Both the position numbers and the translations under genes were made by a program. A DNA stretch of 37,352 nucleotides from Steroidobacteraceae bacterium (GTDB lineage Bacteria; Pseudomonadota; Gammaproteobacteria; Steroidobacterales; Steroidobacteraceae): positions 1-37,352 of the forward strand of contig JADGHX010000028.1 of NCBI GenBank assembly GCA_019683695.1. Direction: 5' to 3'. The first letter of the stretch is position 1; every line of letters begins with the position of its first letter. Of this stretch, positions 36,122 to 37,352 are shown piece by piece. The notes beneath the pieces were generated by a model. It was not told where the DNA came from, searched no databases, and saw nothing but the letters and a program-made list of their open reading frames with translations.

Positions 36122-36706
36122 CTACGCGCGAACGCTCAGCCGTGAGAGCAGGGCGGGCGCCACCTCCGCATCGAACGGGTTCGCATGAGCGCGAAAGATG
36201 CTTCCATTGGTGAGGCCGGCGCTTTCCTGCCGAAGCTGAAGATAGTCCAGCCGCGTGCGCAGAGCGGCAACGACACGAGCACGCAGATCTTCCCCTCGCA
36301 CGGGTTTGATGAGCACGTCGCTCGCTCCGCTCCTCAGGATGTCCGCCACCACGCACATGGCATCGACGCGTGTAATCACGAGAATGGGCACGTAGCGCCA
36401 CGTCGGGCTCGCCTTCAGGCGCTCGCAGAGCTGGCGGCCATTCATCCCATCGAGCAGGAAATCGCACAGAATGACGTCTGGATCAATCTCGTGCATGCGC
36501 CGAAGCGCATCTTCGGCCGAAGTGGCTAAAACGATCTGGTAGCGCTCGTCCGCTACGAGACACGCCAGAGCGAGCCGCGTAGCCGCATCATCCTCGATGA
36601 TGAGAATCGTAACGGGCTTCGGCGGAACACAGCCGCTGCGGGCCCGTTGCACCGGGTGCATCGTGGAATCGCCGCCTCCCGCAGGAAGACTCGTGATGCG
36701 AACCAT
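36122..36706 (-). CDS. Receiver-domain response regulator
   Basis: A 194-residue protein with one CheY-like receiver domain (about residues 30-150). The acidic pair is in ILIIEDDAATRLAL, the phospho-acceptor Asp in DVILCDFLLDGMNG, the switch Thr in VITRVD, and the conserved Lys in LIKPVRGEDL. No DNA-binding or enzymatic output domain follows; the last 40 residues are unassigned. GAGGAG sits 7 bp before the ATG. It may be a phosphorelay partner of the hybrid kinase at 32056, about 1.2 kb away (inference). Confidence 0.9.
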   Translation of the reverse strand: MVRITSLPAGGGDSTMHPVQRARSGCVPPKPVTILIIEDDAATRLALACLVADERYQIVLATSAEDALRRMHEIDPDVILCDFLLDGMNGRQLCERLKASPTWRYVPILVITRVDAMCVVADILRSGASDVLIKPVRGEDLRARVVAALRTRLDYLQLRQESAGLTNGSIFRAHANPFDAEVAPALLSRLSVRA

Positions 36707-36876
36707 GGGCGCTCCTCATCAGCCGAACCGCCGAGTCACAAGGCGTACTCTAGGCCGCGCCGCCTCTCGATCAATGGCTCCCGGCCGCGATCCCATCCAC
36801 CTTGGAGGCAATTGCCGGCACGCCCCGCGGCACCGCACGCGTCTACTGACAAACCCGACGGGTTTACGCCACGTTC
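36707..36876. other. Intergenic, nothing recognised
   Basis: About 170 bp between the response regulator start and the HlyD remnant. It should contain the regulator promoter, but no clear -35/-10 pair was found by eye. Confidence 0.4.
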
Positions 36877-37125
36877 CTAGTGGCGCGACTCGCGGAATGC
36901 CCGATCTGCGATCTTCGTGACTGGACGCACGAGGTAGTCGAGCACAGTGCGCTTGCCCGTGATGATGTCTACCTCGGCCTTCATGCCTGGAAGGATGGTG
37001 AGCGTCTTGCCGTTCTTCTTCAGCTCTGCAGCCCCCGTCTTCACCGTGACGACGTACACGTCCAGGTTTCCCGCCGCGGCCTGAGGATTGCCTCCCGCTT
37101 CGGGGTTGCGGATCACATCGGCACT
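36877..37125 (-). pseudogene. HlyD-family membrane-fusion protein, C-terminal remnant
   Basis: The frame encodes the end of a type I secretion periplasmic adaptor: VSADVIRNPEAGGNP, then ILPGMKAEVDIITGKRTVLD and YLVRPVTKIADRAFRE. This is the strongly conserved C-terminus of HlyD/LapC-type proteins. Only about 80 of the usual ~400-450 residues remain. The open frame continues to 37266, but that part is not HlyD-like and runs into an ABC ATPase piece. The gene is therefore a 5'-truncated remnant, probably fused by deletion. Confidence 0.75.
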
Positions 37126-37229
37126 GACCTTGAACAACAAGATGCTCGACGCATTGCTGCTTCGCTCAGAAAGCATCACCACAGCGCGAAGTGTCGCGCG
37201 CGCGAGGCGCTGCAAGCGGCCAACCATGC

Positions 37230-37352
37230 CGCCCGGGGCTCGTGGGCTCATCCAGCACCAGCACACTTGGCTTGCGCGCCAGCGCGCGCGATGCAGATGG
37301 ACTGACGCTGACCGCCCGAGAGGCCTTCGCCCCGCTCGGCCAGCTTGAGGTC
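37230..37352 (-). pseudogene. Type I secretion ABC ATPase fragment, frameshifted
   Basis: Read from the right edge, the minus strand gives LAERGEGLSGGQRQSICIAR (ABC signature). After a shift in the GCGCGCGC run near 37281-37290, another frame gives LARKPSVLVLDEPTS (Walker B). Together these match LapB/HlyB-type transporters, but the frame is broken and the sequence after DEPTS no longer resembles an ATPase; it leads into the HlyD remnant. The 5' part of the gene lies outside the window, so whether it is intact upstream is unknown. Confidence 0.72.

Noticed and set aside
1-37352. CRISPR arrays, rRNA or tRNA genes
   Set aside because: No regularly spaced short repeats, rRNA-like blocks or cloverleaf-like sequences were recognised on reading through; a covariance search was not possible.

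Overview
The window is GC-rich chromosomal DNA from a proteobacterium, most likely a gammaproteobacterium. The CysB is close to the enteric type, histidine is degraded by the five-step hutF/hutG route, a roughly 980-residue TonB-dependent receptor is present, and ATGA overlaps, GTG starts and GGAG-type ribosome sites are frequent. The exact genus cannot be read from this sequence; the mix resembles Steroidobacter- or Xanthomonadales-type genomes (inference). No rRNA, tRNA, CRISPR array or intact insertion sequence is visible.

Layout. (1) Bases 1-969 carry no convincing gene but hold two diverged copies of a ~265-290 bp direct repeat; each copy contains a 94-bp core bounded by a 7-bp inverted repeat. 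(2) 970-6374: a LysR regulator divergent from a short-chain dehydrogenase, with a 19-bp palindrome between them. Two tandem paralogous secreted proteins (DUF8021-like) and a large secreted protein of unknown function follow. (3) 6426-7652: a compact arsenic operon arsR-arsN2-arsI aimed at organoarsenicals, with a clear sigma-70 promoter. (4) 7920-8923: a VOC-family protein and a hypothetical protein, convergent. (5) 9199-12093: a molybdopterin sulfite-oxidase-like protein, a flavin reductase, a small four-cysteine protein (DUF6510-like) and an epoxide hydrolase. A CysB-type regulator (12177-13229) follows, giving a sulfur/redox theme. (6) 13150-19355, minus strand: two FtsX/MacB-like ABC permeases with no ATPase beside them, a small secreted protein and a TonB-dependent receptor. 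(7) 19914-27570: a complete histidine-utilisation locus, hutI-hutH-hutG-hutU on the plus strand and hutF-hutC on the minus strand. Near-identical 10-bp operator-like sites precede hutI and hutF. (8) 27957-28457: a GNAT acetyltransferase. (9) 28947-34974: a cyanophycin-synthetase-like ATP-grasp protein whose Mur-ligase half has lost its P-loop, next to a stand-alone Xer-type core-binding domain. Both are divergent from a membrane hybrid histidine kinase with PAS, HisKA, HATPase, receiver and HPt parts. (10) 34871-37352: a hypothetical protein overlapping the kinase tail, two doubtful small membrane ORFs, a receiver-only response regulator, and debris of a type I secretion system (HlyD C-terminus joined to a frameshifted ABC ATPase piece) running off the right edge.

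How the parts work together. The hut genes encode histidine to urocanate (HutH), imidazolonepropionate (HutU), formiminoglutamate (HutI), formylglutamate (HutF) and glutamate (HutG), under the GntR-type repressor HutC. The ars genes encode sensing (ArsR), N-acetylation (ArsN2) and C-As bond cleavage (ArsI), but no efflux pump is present here. The most unusual locus is the pair formed by the CphA-like ATP-grasp/pseudo-Mur protein and the catalytic-domain-less Xer protein. Product of the ATP-grasp enzyme: unknown.
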